Assembly (NCBI GenBank): GCA_905250025.1
Contig: CAJNOJ010000125.1
Location: 223,016-287,015 of the forward strand
Direction of reading: 5' to 3'
Length of the DNA: 64,000 nucleotides
Source: Adineta ricciae
Lineage: Eukaryota; Rotifera; Eurotatoria; Adinetida; Adinetidae
The notes beneath the pieces were generated by a model that saw only the letters and a program-made list of their open reading frames with translations, was not told the DNA's origin and did not search any database. Position 1 is the stretch's first letter. The number at the start of each line of letters is the position of its first letter. A program made the translations under genes and the position numbers. Below are positions 47,439 through 61,118 of this stretch, in pieces.

Positions 47439-49301
47439 CTATTTCCATACTATACAACACGCTGTCACTGGACTATCAGCGTCGGTAATTAATTTTTTAT
47501 CTTCACGTATGCCAAAGCCAGCAAATAATCCATGAATAATCCAACTACCGATAATTGCATAGTAATCATCATATTTCGGTAAGGTGAACAGTTGTTGATA
47601 GATACAATCACGGTCTGTAAACTTGCCTTGTGTTTCATCCAGAACAGAATCACCTTTGACATCATATAATGTTACATTATGACCACAACGTCCAACGATC
47701 GGCTTTTTCACGTACCCAGCTTGTTTTAAGTCATCGGGTAATGTCCATTCGCTACGTAATAGATGTGGATGATTAGGAAACATTGACCATAGGACAGGCA
47801 AAATTGCTTTGTTACTTGGAATAACTTTCCATAATGGTTCAATAATCTTAATCTGATCGTTTAATGCAATTTCACACAGACGCGGATGTTCGCCATTGAT
47901 TTTCTTGTTTAATTCTCCTGTTTTTCCAGCTTCTAAATAATCCGTAAATATACTCTCCCACATCCATGTTTTCCATATCAGCTGAACCTCGTGACCTTCA
48001 TTATCTACAATTTTCGAATCTTTCCAATACAAATCATCATACAGGATACACAATTTCGAATCAATATTTGCTTGTTTTAAAACATATTGCATGTATAATG
48101 ACGTTAAGATTTCATCTTGATCGTTGTCAATTAGAAGGTGAACACGTTTGACGTTCAAATGTGAACAAATCAATTGCCAGTTTTTGAGCAATAATCGATG
48201 AATTTGAAAGCCAGACATAAATGAATTTTCGAGCTTGACGGCTTGTGCCCACTTTTCTTGAATAACAGCGAATTCGAATAAGGCCGATGCACTATCAGCA
48301 TTGTATTCGAAAACCTTCAATTGTTTCCCATCAAATGCTAAATCGAATCTTCCCGTCAACGATAAGTCTTTATCATTCAGCCACGATTGACGAATCTTCG
48401 GCCAGAACACTTCTGGTATACAAAAGCGTTTCAACATATCATCATTTTCCACGACATAGTTCGTTGCATCTAAAAACATCTGGTGTAGTTCATTTGATGT
48501 AGCTCCAATAGATAAAGTCAAATCTTGATCAACTTTGTAATAAGGTAAAGTATCCGTATCAGCACGAATTAGATTAGGTCCATATAATTGAATGAAATAT
48601 TTCTCAGCCGGATCGTCTTCGTTTAACCAATGGTCAATTTGATGAAAACTTTTATCAGTTATGGATGAACGTTCTAATTTGCCAATCGGATTCGCTTCTT
48701 GATATTGTTTAAGTATCAAATCGAGTCTCGTTTCATCCAATGGTTGCAATTGATCTTTATCATCAATTTCAATCCAACCACATATATCATCTTCATCCTG
48801 TATATAGTAATTCCCATCCTCTTTCTCTACTAAAGGAATTTCACGCGCATAATTATCTGACCAGCTATGATAGATATAATTCTGTTCGGCAATGCGTACA
48901 AAACCGGGAACGACATCACAGATGACCGCCACATGACCGAAAGGTAATTCAGCATTACGTGGATAGATTAGTAATGAGTCAGGTTTAGGTTGATGTGGTG
49001 AACCATTCGGATAAAATTTCAATGGGAATCGTTTACCATCGATAACGCATTCGACGTATTTCAAGTCGTTCCACATATCGGCAGCACATGGAATAGGTGG
49101 AAAAACGCAGCTTTTACGCATTAGTAACCATCGACGAGCGAACTCAACGCACTGCCATTTAAAACCCATAAAAATTCCGTGTAAATAATGACGTTCGACG
49201 GAGAAAAAATCATCATCACCATTGGAATATGCATGAACATTCGACGAAGCAACGCCTTGAACTTTATTATATGGTAATAGTTGATTTTTACTTTGTAACA
49301 T
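47439..49301 (-). CDS. Bifunctional glutathionylspermidine/trypanothione synthetase-amidase, probably horizontally acquired
   Basis: Joins glutathione to spermidine (and perhaps a second glutathione, giving trypanothione) with ATP, and hydrolyses the product. One uninterrupted exon encodes 620 residues, the size of the E. coli enzyme. The N-terminal CHAP amidase domain has the catalytic Cys at residue 51 in KWQCVEFARRWL and His at 123 in FGHVAVICDV, followed by AEQN. The C-terminal ATP-grasp synthetase has GRFDLAFDGKQLKVFEYNAD with SAS following, KTWMWESI, KPIVGRCGHNVTLYD and GSWIIHGLFAGFGIRED. All key motifs are intact. The enzyme is otherwise known from bacteria and kinetoplastids, and bdelloid rotifers are reported to have gained it by transfer. 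Lack of introns, unlike most neighbours, fits that. An acceptor (ctcggtag, AG at 49312-49313) 11 nt upstream of the ATG suggests the transcript is spliced in its leader. Confidence 0.93.
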   Translation of the reverse strand: MLQSKNQLLPYNKVQGVASSNVHAYSNGDDDFFSVERHYLHGIFMGFKWQCVEFARRWLLMRKSCVFPPIPCAADMWNDLKYVECVIDGKRFPLKFYPNGSPHQPKPDSLLIYPRNAELPFGHVAVICDVVPGFVRIAEQNYIYHSWSDNYAREIPLVEKEDGNYYIQDEDDICGWIEIDDKDQLQPLDETRLDLILKQYQEANPIGKLERSSITDKSFHQIDHWLNEDDPAEKYFIQLYGPNLIRADTDTLPYYKVDQDLTLSIGATSNELHQMFLDATNYVVENDDMLKRFCIPEVFWPKIRQSWLNDKDLSLTGRFDLAFDGKQLKVFEYNADSASALFEFAVIQEKWAQAVKLENSFMSGFQIHRLLLKNWQLICSHLNVKRVHLLIDNDQDEILTSLYMQYVLKQANIDSKLCILYDDLYWKDSKIVDNEGHEVQLIWKTWMWESIFTDYLEAGKTGELNKKINGEHPRLCEIALNDQIKIIEPLWKVIPSNKAILPVLWSMFPNHPHLLRSEWTLPDDLKQAGYVKKPIVGRCGHNVTLYDVKGDSVLDETQGKFTDRDCIYQQLFTLPKYDDYYAIIGSWIIHGLFAGFGIREDKKLITDADSPVTACCIVWK

Positions 49302-50557
49302 GATAGATTCCCTACCGAGAAAAGAATGAATGATATGTGAATGTGTTTTTTTTCATATAGAAGCATGTTATCTCTCCATATATATATATATATGCACACA
49401 AATTAAAGATAAGGGACAAAACAGAATGAAAAGAATTGAAGAGGTGTGTATGTATGCGAATCGAAATCATTGTTTTCTGCGCCTTCAGTTTTAGTCGGAG
49501 CTATCTTGAAGGAAAGCATCGATTAGTGCTCACATCTTTCTCCTCAATCTGTGATACGAGAATGGGAATGTCGCTAGAGTCTTCGGGAAGATTAGAGAGG
49601 TCTGAAAAACAAGTCTTGTGAGAGTTAATCGAATAACAAAGTTGATGAATATTTCTGTTTCGAAGAGAATAAAACACTCACATTTCTGTCATAGATATAA
49701 TGTAATTTTCACAATTGTATATAGAAGTAGATATTGGTTTCAATTGTTAATGTATTGTTGCTTGAATTTGCATGTGTTCTTCAAGAAATCGAAGAAAAAA
49801 GATTTATATATAGAAATAAGAAGGAAAGAAAAGTTTAACAGTCATAATGACAAAGCAAAAGCTTTGCTTTGCCAGGTTATTTGATAGTCTCGAAGATTCT
49901 GTGTTCATGGTATTGATGATTGTGTTTTCATCAGTTCTGCCGCTTCGTTTCTATACGTAAAGAACAACTCTCAGCATGATGTCGCAAAAAAGGCGATGAC
50001 GACTATAGAAATGGTCCTTTATTTATTTCACTAAGAGGATGCATAACCTTATAGACGCGAAAGAACAAATACACGATGGAATAAGAAACGTGCTTGTTAG
50101 AACGGAAAAGAAGTCAAAATAGGCTTTATACAGAAAGAAATAAGCCAACAGAGATAGTAAATAATAGTGCAACAGAATAAGAAAAATAGAAAGTTGATGG
50201 TGGATTTGAGACACACGATACGTACATTGAATGAGTTAGAAAATCGAAAGAAAATTATTTAAATACTTCTCGGTGCCGAGGTTGAATATTATAGAACGAA
50301 GAATTACTGAGAGGTAAAGTTTAACAAGTAGATGTTTACGTTAAATCGACGTTGGCAGAAGGAGACGACAGAATGAGTCATTTTAACCAATAACAAACAT
50401 TGTCAAAAGAGTAGGAATCTGAATGAGTGCAAAGATGGTGTGTTGAAGAGGAAAATGAATGATGAAGTTTTATATCGACTAGAATTTTCTTATTGTTTCT
50501 AGTTTTTGAAAATGACTTCGATTATATTGATGTATTTTTTCAACAACAAAACAAAAT
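49302..50557. other. 1.26-kb region without a supported gene
   Basis: It lies between two minus-strand genes and carries the leader and promoter of the synthetase gene, a (TA)n run near 49377-49392, and the 3' UTR of the aminotransferase. Short frames here look random. No RNA gene seen. Confidence 0.6.
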
Positions 50558-52443
<1,886 letters not shown>

Positions 52444-53176
52444 GATAGCTAGATATGTCGCGATACCAAAGTTAAACTCTTATCGAAACAAAAGACAACA
52501 GCAGATGTCTAATATATATTCTTACATCTGCCTCCGTGAAAAGGAAGAAAAAAAAGAGACTGTTACAATTACAAGGCGCACTATATGATATGAATGACAA
52601 ATCAAATATAGATAATAATGCTAAACAAGCATAGAATCCATAAGTTAAAAAGTTTTTGCACTATTGACAGAGAACTCAATGGCCTTCTGAGAATATCTGA
52701 ATTAGCACATAAATGAAACGTTCGATTGATGAAAGTTTTGGAAATTAATGGAATAGTGTATTTCTGTTTTTTCATAGCGATATATTTGCCATAAAAATCC
52801 TCAGGAATAATCATAATGACTGTTTCAATGCTGATCTCTAAGTAAGATACTGACAAATCTTATCTGACTGATAAGCGCGTATCACTTCGTTGAAGGCGAA
52901 AGTTGAAAGTTCAGTCAAATACGGATTGTATCACAAGGTATAATTAGAGAGTACTTACATGCGAAATATTAATAAATTGTTCGAAGAAAATCGAGCGTTC
53001 ATATATCATTTGTATCGTTAGTGTCGCTAGAAATCACAAGTTGAATTATGAAATCATAGAGGTCGTTTCTTGTTGATGAGCTTTCATCATGGTTGTTGTT
53101 TCCATAGTATCGATAAAAATGCATATCTACACGTAATTCTTCGATCGAATATCTTCAGACTATCATCATATCAAAA
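52444..53176. other. Divergent promoter region of GPT and IQCE
   Basis: 733 bp between two head-to-head start codons. AT-rich, no further gene recognised. The open frame running through the first GPT exons on the plus strand is a shadow. Confidence 0.55.
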
Positions 53177-56100
53177 ATGAACCATGGAGGAGTGCGAATA
53201 AAAAATGCTCGCGAAACTTATGTTGACCAGTTACCGTATGGTCGAGGTATTTCATTTCGAAGTTCAGGAAAAGCTTGATTTAATTCAAATTGTTCTTATA
53301 TTAAGGATTGACGGGATATATGAATAAGAAGCGAAAGCCTTTCACTCATTTGAATACAACCGATGACTTTGATCTTGGATATCGGAGCACCCCGGATTAT
53401 TTACGGCAACTAGCACAACAAGATTCTTCCATACCGACTGAATTACTCTTAGCAAGAAATGTTCCTCGCACGAAAAGTGCCAGTGAAATGACTCCAAGAA
53501 ATAATGGTAAGAACACATGATCATTGTTCAAGGTTATGTTTTCAGTATTGTACGTTTATTTTGTAGTCAGTCGGTCAACAATAGGAAATCCGAAATATAA
53601 AGCACAGGAAGATTATTACGATGAAATACAATCATTGAAACAGGTTCGACGAAGATGTTGTACAAAGTTTTTGTATAACCATTTGTCTTGTTGTTGTTGT
53701 TTATTCTAGGAAATGAAAACATTACGAGAAGAAAATAGTAATTTTCGCGCCAAAATTCGGCGCTTGGAAGAAGATAATGCTCGGAAGATAAAAGAGATCG
53801 ATGCTCTATATAATACGAATAAAGTAGTTAATTAACTAGATGCCTATTATCTTCAAATCAATATTCTTCTAGGATGGAGATCTTCGAAGAACGTTAACCG
53901 GCCCATCGACTGATCGAAACAATAATAACTCCTCAACTGCGGTTTGTTATTGTTCGTGTTTCAGTGCATACGATTCATTTTTCATATTCTAGAGTGTTGT
54001 TATGAGCTTAAAACAACGAGTATTCAAATTAGAGGGTCAATTAAAGCAGAAAGAAACAACGATTGAGTATGATCTGAATAGCACATTCAAAATATGGTAG
54101 AAATTATTCTATAATTGTAGTGAAATGAAAAGCGATCCAAGATGGACGAAAAGTACTGAATTCGAAATTCAAAATCGTGCTCTGTTCAGTGAATTAGAAA
54201 GACAAAAAGTAGCTCGATTGAACTACATTCAACAAAAGTAAACGAAATTTGATATCACTTTCTTGCAGCTTACTTGATTTATGTTTAGTGATTATATGGC
54301 GACGTTAGATGAAGAGCAAAAGAATGCTGTACGAAAATTAAATCGAGAGAAGGATGAATTAAGAAAAGAAAACGAGAATTTGAAGAAGAAATTAGAAGAT
54401 CATGAAAAAGGAGGTCGTGGTGAACCAGGATCTGTGCGTTCATCAGTACGTACAAAATTTTTTCGAATATTATCGACGATTTTAATTGAATGTTATTCTT
54501 TCATGCAGGATCGTGGTAGTGACTCGAAATTTCAACACAAGATTGATAGTCTTCAGAAAGATTGTGAGCATTACGAGCACGAACTTGAACAAATGAAAGA
54601 TGATTTGAACCAGATGCGTGTAAAACGTGATCAGTTTCGAGATAAGTACGATCAAGCCAATGAAGACCTCGCAGAAGTCAAACGTGAACGCGATCAACTT
54701 CGTAAACGACTCGATGAAGCCAAAGACGAACTCGAGAGATATACAAAGCAGAAGCCGACTGGTCGTTCATCGCCCATATCTCGATACGATGATGAAATAC
54801 ATGGCAGTCCGAAACTGAAGTCGGCGTTTCATAGACCTCAATCGCCCATGGACGGAAAACGAACAACACCGCCATTGAAAGTTTCCGCAAAAAATATACA
54901 TCATAACAGTTGGACTGCGTAAGAGAATACCTTCGTTGTACTTCGTAAGCGTATCTTTGTTCGTTTGTTTTTCAGAGATGATGACAGACGTGTGAAAAAT
55001 TTCCGAGAAAAACGGGCTGCTACTGTCATTCAACGAGGATGGCGGGATCATAATAAAGAAAAAAATAAAGCACGTGATTTCATGAGAGCAAGACAAGAAA
55101 ATGCGGACAAAGTAAATACTGAAACTTTTTCCAATTACAATCCATTGATTTTCTTTAGAGGGGTTCAAGAATCGGTTCGCCAGTGGTAAAATACATTTCC
55201 AAATCAACACTGTTTTCATACTCATTTATCATTCTTGTTTTTCGTACTTAGAGACCATCAGAAACGATATCATCACCACGTGCAAGTGTCAATTTTGAAA
55301 GACCTGGTAGTGGTGCGCCAAAAAATCGGCCATCATCAGCAAACAATTCTCAAGATGTAATAGTCAACCGAGTAAATGTTATTAAAATTCGCCTTTCTTC
55401 ATAGTCTGCTTTGAGAACGGTTCAAGCTTCATTGCGTGGACATTTAAATCGTAATGAGATTGGCAAAAATCAAGATCGCTCCGTCGATATTCCAGCTCGA
55501 TCACAATCCCCTGCTCGCTTTGCAAGACCACGACCGGTTGGAAATGACGACGACGATGACGATATCATTGTTACATCGAGAACTTCGCCGACAAAATTTT
55601 CGTCGTAAGATATGGAATAATATCCGTTGATAAAATCTAACTAATCTGTCTACTAGCGATAAACTCCGACAAGAATCTCCTGATCGACCAATTGGATCTT
55701 CAAAACAAGCATTGCGCAATGGTACGAGAAACAGAAAAATTAATTTTCATTTGAAATTATAAGGTGGATATCCATATTTCATTTAGATAAGAGCGAATAC
55801 AATAACCGAGATCCTTTGGAAAAATTTGTAAGTTGCTAGGATGTTCAATTACATTACGAATGAATTTTCGATTTAGAGAAAATCTCCTACGTCGTTCGAC
55901 GTTCGATCTCAGTCACCAATTGCAGGCAAGAGTGGTGGCTTCAAACAAGATTTGCCTGGCGATCGAAGTACGTTGCCTTGAACTGAATATGAACTACTAT
56001 TTGAATCTACGTCATTTAGACAAATTTGGATCCGGCAGTCGAATATCGCAGAATGATCAGGGATCAGCATCGAAATTGGTGAGTGTATGGAGACAATTAT

Positions 56101-56822
56101 GTATAATTACCTTCTCTTTTATTCGGTCAATAGCGTCGTCCAGCATCTCCACCGAACGACAATCCTCGAGCGCAATCACCGGCCCTCGTTAGAAATCGTG
56201 ATTTCGCTCAAGATATACAAAGTGATCGACGTATGCACACGAGATATCTGTGCCATTTCTCTATTCTTTTCGTTCTTCTATTGTTCAGAGAAATTTGGGA
56301 GTGGTACTCGGATGTTAGCGAACGATCGCGACTCACCTGCGATGGTAATTAACATACGTTTAGTGTTGTGCTTTATATGATTTCTTTTCTATTTTTTAGC
56401 GTCGACCTGCTTCTCCGCCATCTGACGATCGTCGGCCTTCAACGCCACCCGTCGGTAAAACTAATAGTTCTAGAACAAGTCCATTGAACGATGGAAGTGC
56501 GTTCGAAAGAATCATTCTTATTCAATTTTATGTTCTTTTCCATTTTTCCTTTTAGGTAAACTTGGTTCAGGTACTCGAATACGACCCAACGAACGTGATT
56601 CCGCTCCAAAATTAGTAACTATCTCATTTCTACTAAAACCATCCCATTGCACATCAATTTTCTTATATTTAGGCACGTCCTTCTTCTCCGTTAGATGATC
56701 GTCGGTCAGTCCGTCCAATCACGCCAGAAAATCCCTATCCAGCCGCAAGAAAAAGTCCCAGTAATTCCAAACAATCGCTAAAGAACATAACTGAACATGA
56801 CGACGACGCTGATGTCTTCTAA
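53177..56822 (+). CDS. IQCE: IQ domain-containing protein E-like
   Basis: Base-of-cilium coiled-coil protein; in vertebrates IQCE anchors the EVC-EVC2 complex for Hedgehog signalling. It starts at ATG 53177 (MNHGGVRIKNARETYVDQ). Family-like blocks appear in order: DYYDEIQSLKQEMKTLREEN, RAKIRRLEEDNARKIKEIDA, SLKQRVFKLEGQLKQKETTI, a long coiled coil (LNREKDELRKENENLKKKLE; RDQLRKRLDEAKDELERY), IQ motif 1 (AATVIQRGWRDHNKEK), IQ motif 2 (TVQASLRGHLNRNEIG) and an acidic DDDDDDIIVTSRTSPTKF segment like the end of vertebrate IQCE. Beyond this the rotifer protein has an extra Ser/Pro/Arg-rich tail with three repeats of F/LGSGxR...RRPASPP, ending DDDADVF. About twenty small exons; the exact boundaries of some are approximate. 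Confidence 0.85.
56024..56740 (+). repeat. Three tandem exon-pair repeats in the IQCE tail
   Basis: Three copies (about 56024-56190, 56290-56450 and 56555-56740) encode KFGSGSRISQND...RRPASPPND, KFGSGTRMLANDRD...RRPASPPSDD and KLGSGTRIRPNERD...ARPSSPLDD. Each copy is cut by an intron at the same place, just before the RRPASPP/ARPSSPL box, so exon and intron were duplicated together. The protein unit is about 40-50 residues, basic and proline-rich. Confidence 0.82.
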
Positions 56823-57136
56823 CGAATAATCGTTTTCTTTGAATTTCTCTCTTTTTTTTCTATTGGGGTGTGTATATTTTTTATTTGTTTCGCATTCAAC
56901 CGAAGTAAAAGAAAAACGAAAAACAATGTCAATTTTTATGAACAAGAGAAAAGAATGCACATATATTCATTGAAAGGAGTTTCAAACATGAAAATAGACA
57001 AGAAACGACAGGTAATTTTGTACGGAATAGGTTCGGTTTTCATGCGATGAATCGCATATATATATTGTAGGATAATATTGTTATGTATCACGATCTCTAT
57101 GTGACAATGAAGTCAAATGCAGTTTGAAGTTGAACA
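56823..57136. other. Convergent 3' spacer
   Basis: 314 bp between the 3' ends of IQCE (+) and the Pax gene (-). AT-rich; contains both 3' UTRs. No gene seen. Confidence 0.6.
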
Positions 57137-58959
57137 TTATTTACTAAAATTCGGAAAAGACGAATAACGCCAATCAGTTGAATATGGATATGAGGAATAG
57201 TAATCTAAATAGTAAAGAAAATTGTTAGGTATTGGTTTGTCTTCTTGCCGTTTTACCTGATGCATGCGGTGGTATTGGAAAATTTGGCCCTGCTGATGAT
57301 GGGTAAGATGTTGACGATGAACAGAAGCCATCATTAGATTCTAAAAGATCAAATAGCAATGACAATAATGAGTTTAGATGAGTAAACCAAACGAACGTGT
57401 TGCTGATACATCAAATTCATTCTTCATTGAATTATTTCCCATAAATTGCTGATTTCCATTATGAAATGACGGTTGAACCGAATGCTCGCTTGCGAAATCA
57501 TTGGTGTTATAATTCAAATAATTATTTGATGGATACATTGAATTCCATTTGGCACGACGTTGTTCAACATACGCCTGAAAGAGATAGACGAAAGCGCATG
57601 AAAATAAGTTGAGGAGATAAGAAGCGATTCGTTTGCTCTACTTTGATGACAAGTTCGGTTAGGCCAGTCGCTTTGACGATCGATTCGATTTGAGCGCTAT
57701 CCGCCCATGGATTGTCTTTGAAAAATTTGTCTAGAAAATCAATTTGCTCAGCAGAAAATGCTTTCTGGTCTTGCATTTCTAAACGAAGAAAAGAGAAAAA
57801 TAATTCTAATTCCTCGGAGAATTTTGTCATTTGGTCTTTGTCTAGTTCATCATTTTTGACATTTTGACTAATGGTCTCTTACGGATATGATGACTTGGTC
57901 GAGATCCATGATGATGATGGTGCGAACGTTTAGTTGAATATTCATGGGATTGTAAACTATATTGAGAATGATTGAGTAAGCTGTGAATGCTATAACCATT
58001 GGGCGATGCTGAAACACCTGTTGCATGAGTTCGACTGTCGTCATCATTGCTTGTTGTACTATTGACAACATGTGGTGTGGTTGGGCCCGTTGTGGTTGTT
58101 ATTGAAGTTTCTGTTGATGTTGTTGGTGACGAATTAGGATGATGGTGATTGAGTTTCGAATTGTCATTTAAACTTCCACGATTACGAACGATTCTAACAA
58201 GAAAGAATTCAATAGATGAAACTGATCAAAGAAGAGGAAGAAAGAAAGAAACAAATAAGAATGGGTCGGCAAATCAATGTCGTCGCGAGTCATTAGTTGA
58301 CAAATAACATTGATTCTTTTTATTCACATAATACACAATAGAAGAAGAAGATGAAAAATTCATTCACTATACCTATTAATCGAGCTAACACTTGGTACTT
58401 TATCGGAATCACATATTCCATCTGCAATCAAACGTTCTCGAATTTCCCATGCAAACATCGTTGGCGCTTGACCTTTATAATTGCTTATAGCATCAACAAC
58501 TTTTGGTGTAGCAACCTTTGGTTTACTACCGCCGATAATTCCTGGTCGAATGGAGCCTGTTTCATGATATCTAAAGTGTTCAAATCAAAACGCTTGTCAT
58601 TTTGAGGAATCGAAATTTTACCTTCCAAGAATTTTACTAACACATCCGTGAGAAACACGTAATTGCCGACTTATATCGCATGGTCGCACGCCTTGTTTGG
58701 CTAAATCAACAATTGATTGACGAACAAGATCAGGCAACGGTCGACCGTTGACGAAAACTCCACCGAGTTGATTGATACCTCCATGTCCTATGTCGAAAGA
58801 AATGATGAGTTGTGATCATAGATAAGATCGATTCAATGGAGCACAAAGGGATGAAAAAAAAACAGAGGGAGGCAAGAATCGATAGGGAAAAAATACAGAG
58901 CACCTACCGAATTTGGAATATCGGTATTGAGCTGCAACGAACTGGTTGAACGGAAACAT
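57137..58959 (-). CDS. Pax2/5/8-type transcription factor with aberrant homeodomain
   Basis: DNA-binding developmental regulator. It starts at ATG 58959 ([18 protein letters not shown]). The paired domain is complete and close to the Pax2/5/8 class: [92 protein letters not shown] Thr/Ser-rich linker leads to an octapeptide-like YSIHSLLN. Then comes a full-length but diverged homeodomain ([19 protein letters not shown] ... QRRAKW), in which the nearly invariant recognition-helix WF-N is replaced by YVEQ (W48Y, F49V, N51Q). The tail is Asn/Tyr/Ser-rich and ends FPNFSK. About eight exons; the splice inside the homeodomain (AAA|gtagag ... ttcag|GCG) was checked in frame. The paired domain should bind DNA; the homeodomain probably does not in the usual way (inference). 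Confidence 0.88.
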
Positions 58960-61118
58960 GGTTTCGCACAGTAATAAGTCTCTTTTGCACAAACGAGAGA
59001 CAGTCTTCAAAAGTCAATGAAGGGAAGAGAAAGACAGACAGAAACACGATGATGAAGAGAAGAAGAAGAAGAAGAAGAAAAAAAGAACAATCTCCAATAG
59101 AGCGTTACTGCTTGTGCTATGTGTATATATGTATGTATATGATAGATTGAATATTTCTTCGAGTGCACACAGTGCCAAATGACGGGAAAAGCCAATGATT
59201 CGTCTCCAGTTGGTTGAGAGAAAGAGAGAAACTTGATTAAAAGAGACGGCAACAACTATTGTACCGAATCGATATGCATCAGTAGTATTTCGAGGAAAAA
59301 AAGAATTGAAATTCTATATATATAGAAAGAGGGAGAGGGGGAGAGAGAGGAAACGACTCCGTTTGTGTCTTTTTTTCTTTTCTCAGGAGAATTGAGAATA
59401 GACAGAGTTTGTTATTTCTTGTTTAATAGATTAAGTAATAACATTTCTCTCTTCTGTCGATGTTCAAATCAAAATTTTCTTCCCTTCATTTTGTTTAAAG
59501 CATCCATCTCGTCGATGAAAATAAAAACTGTTTCTTTTCAACTTTCAACCAATAAGAAAGGGCTAAAATCACATTTTTGCACTTCCTTCCACCAATGATT
59601 CGAATGCGTACGTACGTTTCAAGTCAACTGTTAATCATTCAAGATCATTTCATATGAATGAAACGAAGATGTTCATTGTCGACTTAATTACATATACAAC
59701 ACATTGACATCGATCTTCTTCGTTTTTCTTTCTCTCGAAACTCTCCAAGGAATAACTTGTGACGAAACATTTTAACACATCTGCAGGAGAAAAGAAAATT
59801 GTATGAGAAGATAAATTGTGCTGTTACTTCAGTTTCTCAATCGACATCATTACTCAAATCGCAGTTTCTTATTAACAAGAAACTTGTCGACATACAGCGA
59901 AAGTTCATTAATTATTTTGTGTTTGAATTCTTCCATTTGGCTGATTTTAATTAAACAAAAAGGCTCTCAACTTGTTCAATTTAAGTAAAAATTGTCTTGT
60001 ATGCTTCGATGAACGAATGTGATTTCTTTTTGTGTTGTGTCTCTCGCAGTACATCTGTGCAATTTTTTTTCTCTAATACAATTATAAGACAAAAAGAAAA
60101 GATGAAGGAAACTGACCAATATGTGTCAAATCAAGGCAAAGAAAAAGATGAAAGATATAATCGATAAATTAGGTTAATAATGATATCGAATCACCAGAGA
60201 TTTGAAATGGAATTAGAAGTTGTTTTATTGAACAAACAAAATTAAATGAAAGAATAACATATACATGATAAATAGACAATTGAATGTTCATAACGTACAA
60301 CATTAGATTTCAATTGTCGATGAGGTAATGCTGATGTTGATCGCTTGCATCGACACATTTGTCATACTAATGAATATGAACTTCAACAGGTCAGAAGAAT
60401 CGTAAGAATATGTTCGAATCAATCGGTACTGTCAGAGATTTAAATGAAGAATACATCTTATTTATTTGAAATAGAAAAAAAATGCAATGCAAACCAAAAG
60501 AAAAGATAGGTATCTAAATAGAATGATGAAAAAAATGTAAGTGAATATGTTTAAAGAGACAGCATACAATAATAAAAATGTCTTCAGCACACGAATATGA
60601 CAAAGATAGAATAGAGAGAGAGAGGGAGAAAAGAACAGATTGATTTCAAAAGCCCAGAAGAAAAATATTTGACACATCCACAAGGCAAAATCACTTCTAG
60701 ATTAAAAAAACAACCTACAAGAAAGTATTTATGGACGGTACGATGAGATTAAGAATGTTAGAAGAAGCGCAATGTAAAAGCAGAAAAACTGAATAAGAAG
60801 AGATTAATGCGAATCGAATGGTTTGAATTGAAGTCGAATTTTAAAAAAATGACGAACTAGTCTAAGGCAATTAGAAAAAAGACGTTCACTGTTAGAAAAC
60901 GATGACACTGGTTTCGTAGTTTTATTTGTTTCTGAGAACTAAGGCTTCTAAACGAGTACTTGTTTGTCCTTTGTTTCACAACGGCTAGTCACACTGTTCT
61001 GAAAGAGTCTGACATGTGTGTGTGTGTGTTTTCTAGTCTCCAAAGGCAGGTGTAGAGAAATATGTAAAGTGAGAGAGAAGAAAAAAATATATATGAAATT
61101 GAAAAAAGTTTTAAATTT
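58960..61118. other. 2.2-kb non-coding region upstream of the Pax gene
   Basis: It lies between the Pax start and the 3' end of rootletin, both minus strand. It should hold the Pax promoter and enhancers plus the rootletin 3' UTR. Visible are (GAA)n near 59056-59080 and purine-rich (GA)n at about 59326-59352. A (TG)n run lies at 61015-61030. Long AT-rich stretches are otherwise featureless. Confidence 0.55.
61015..61030. repeat. (TG)n microsatellite
   Basis: Eight TG units in the presumed 3' UTR of rootletin. Simple slippage repeat. Confidence 0.8.
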
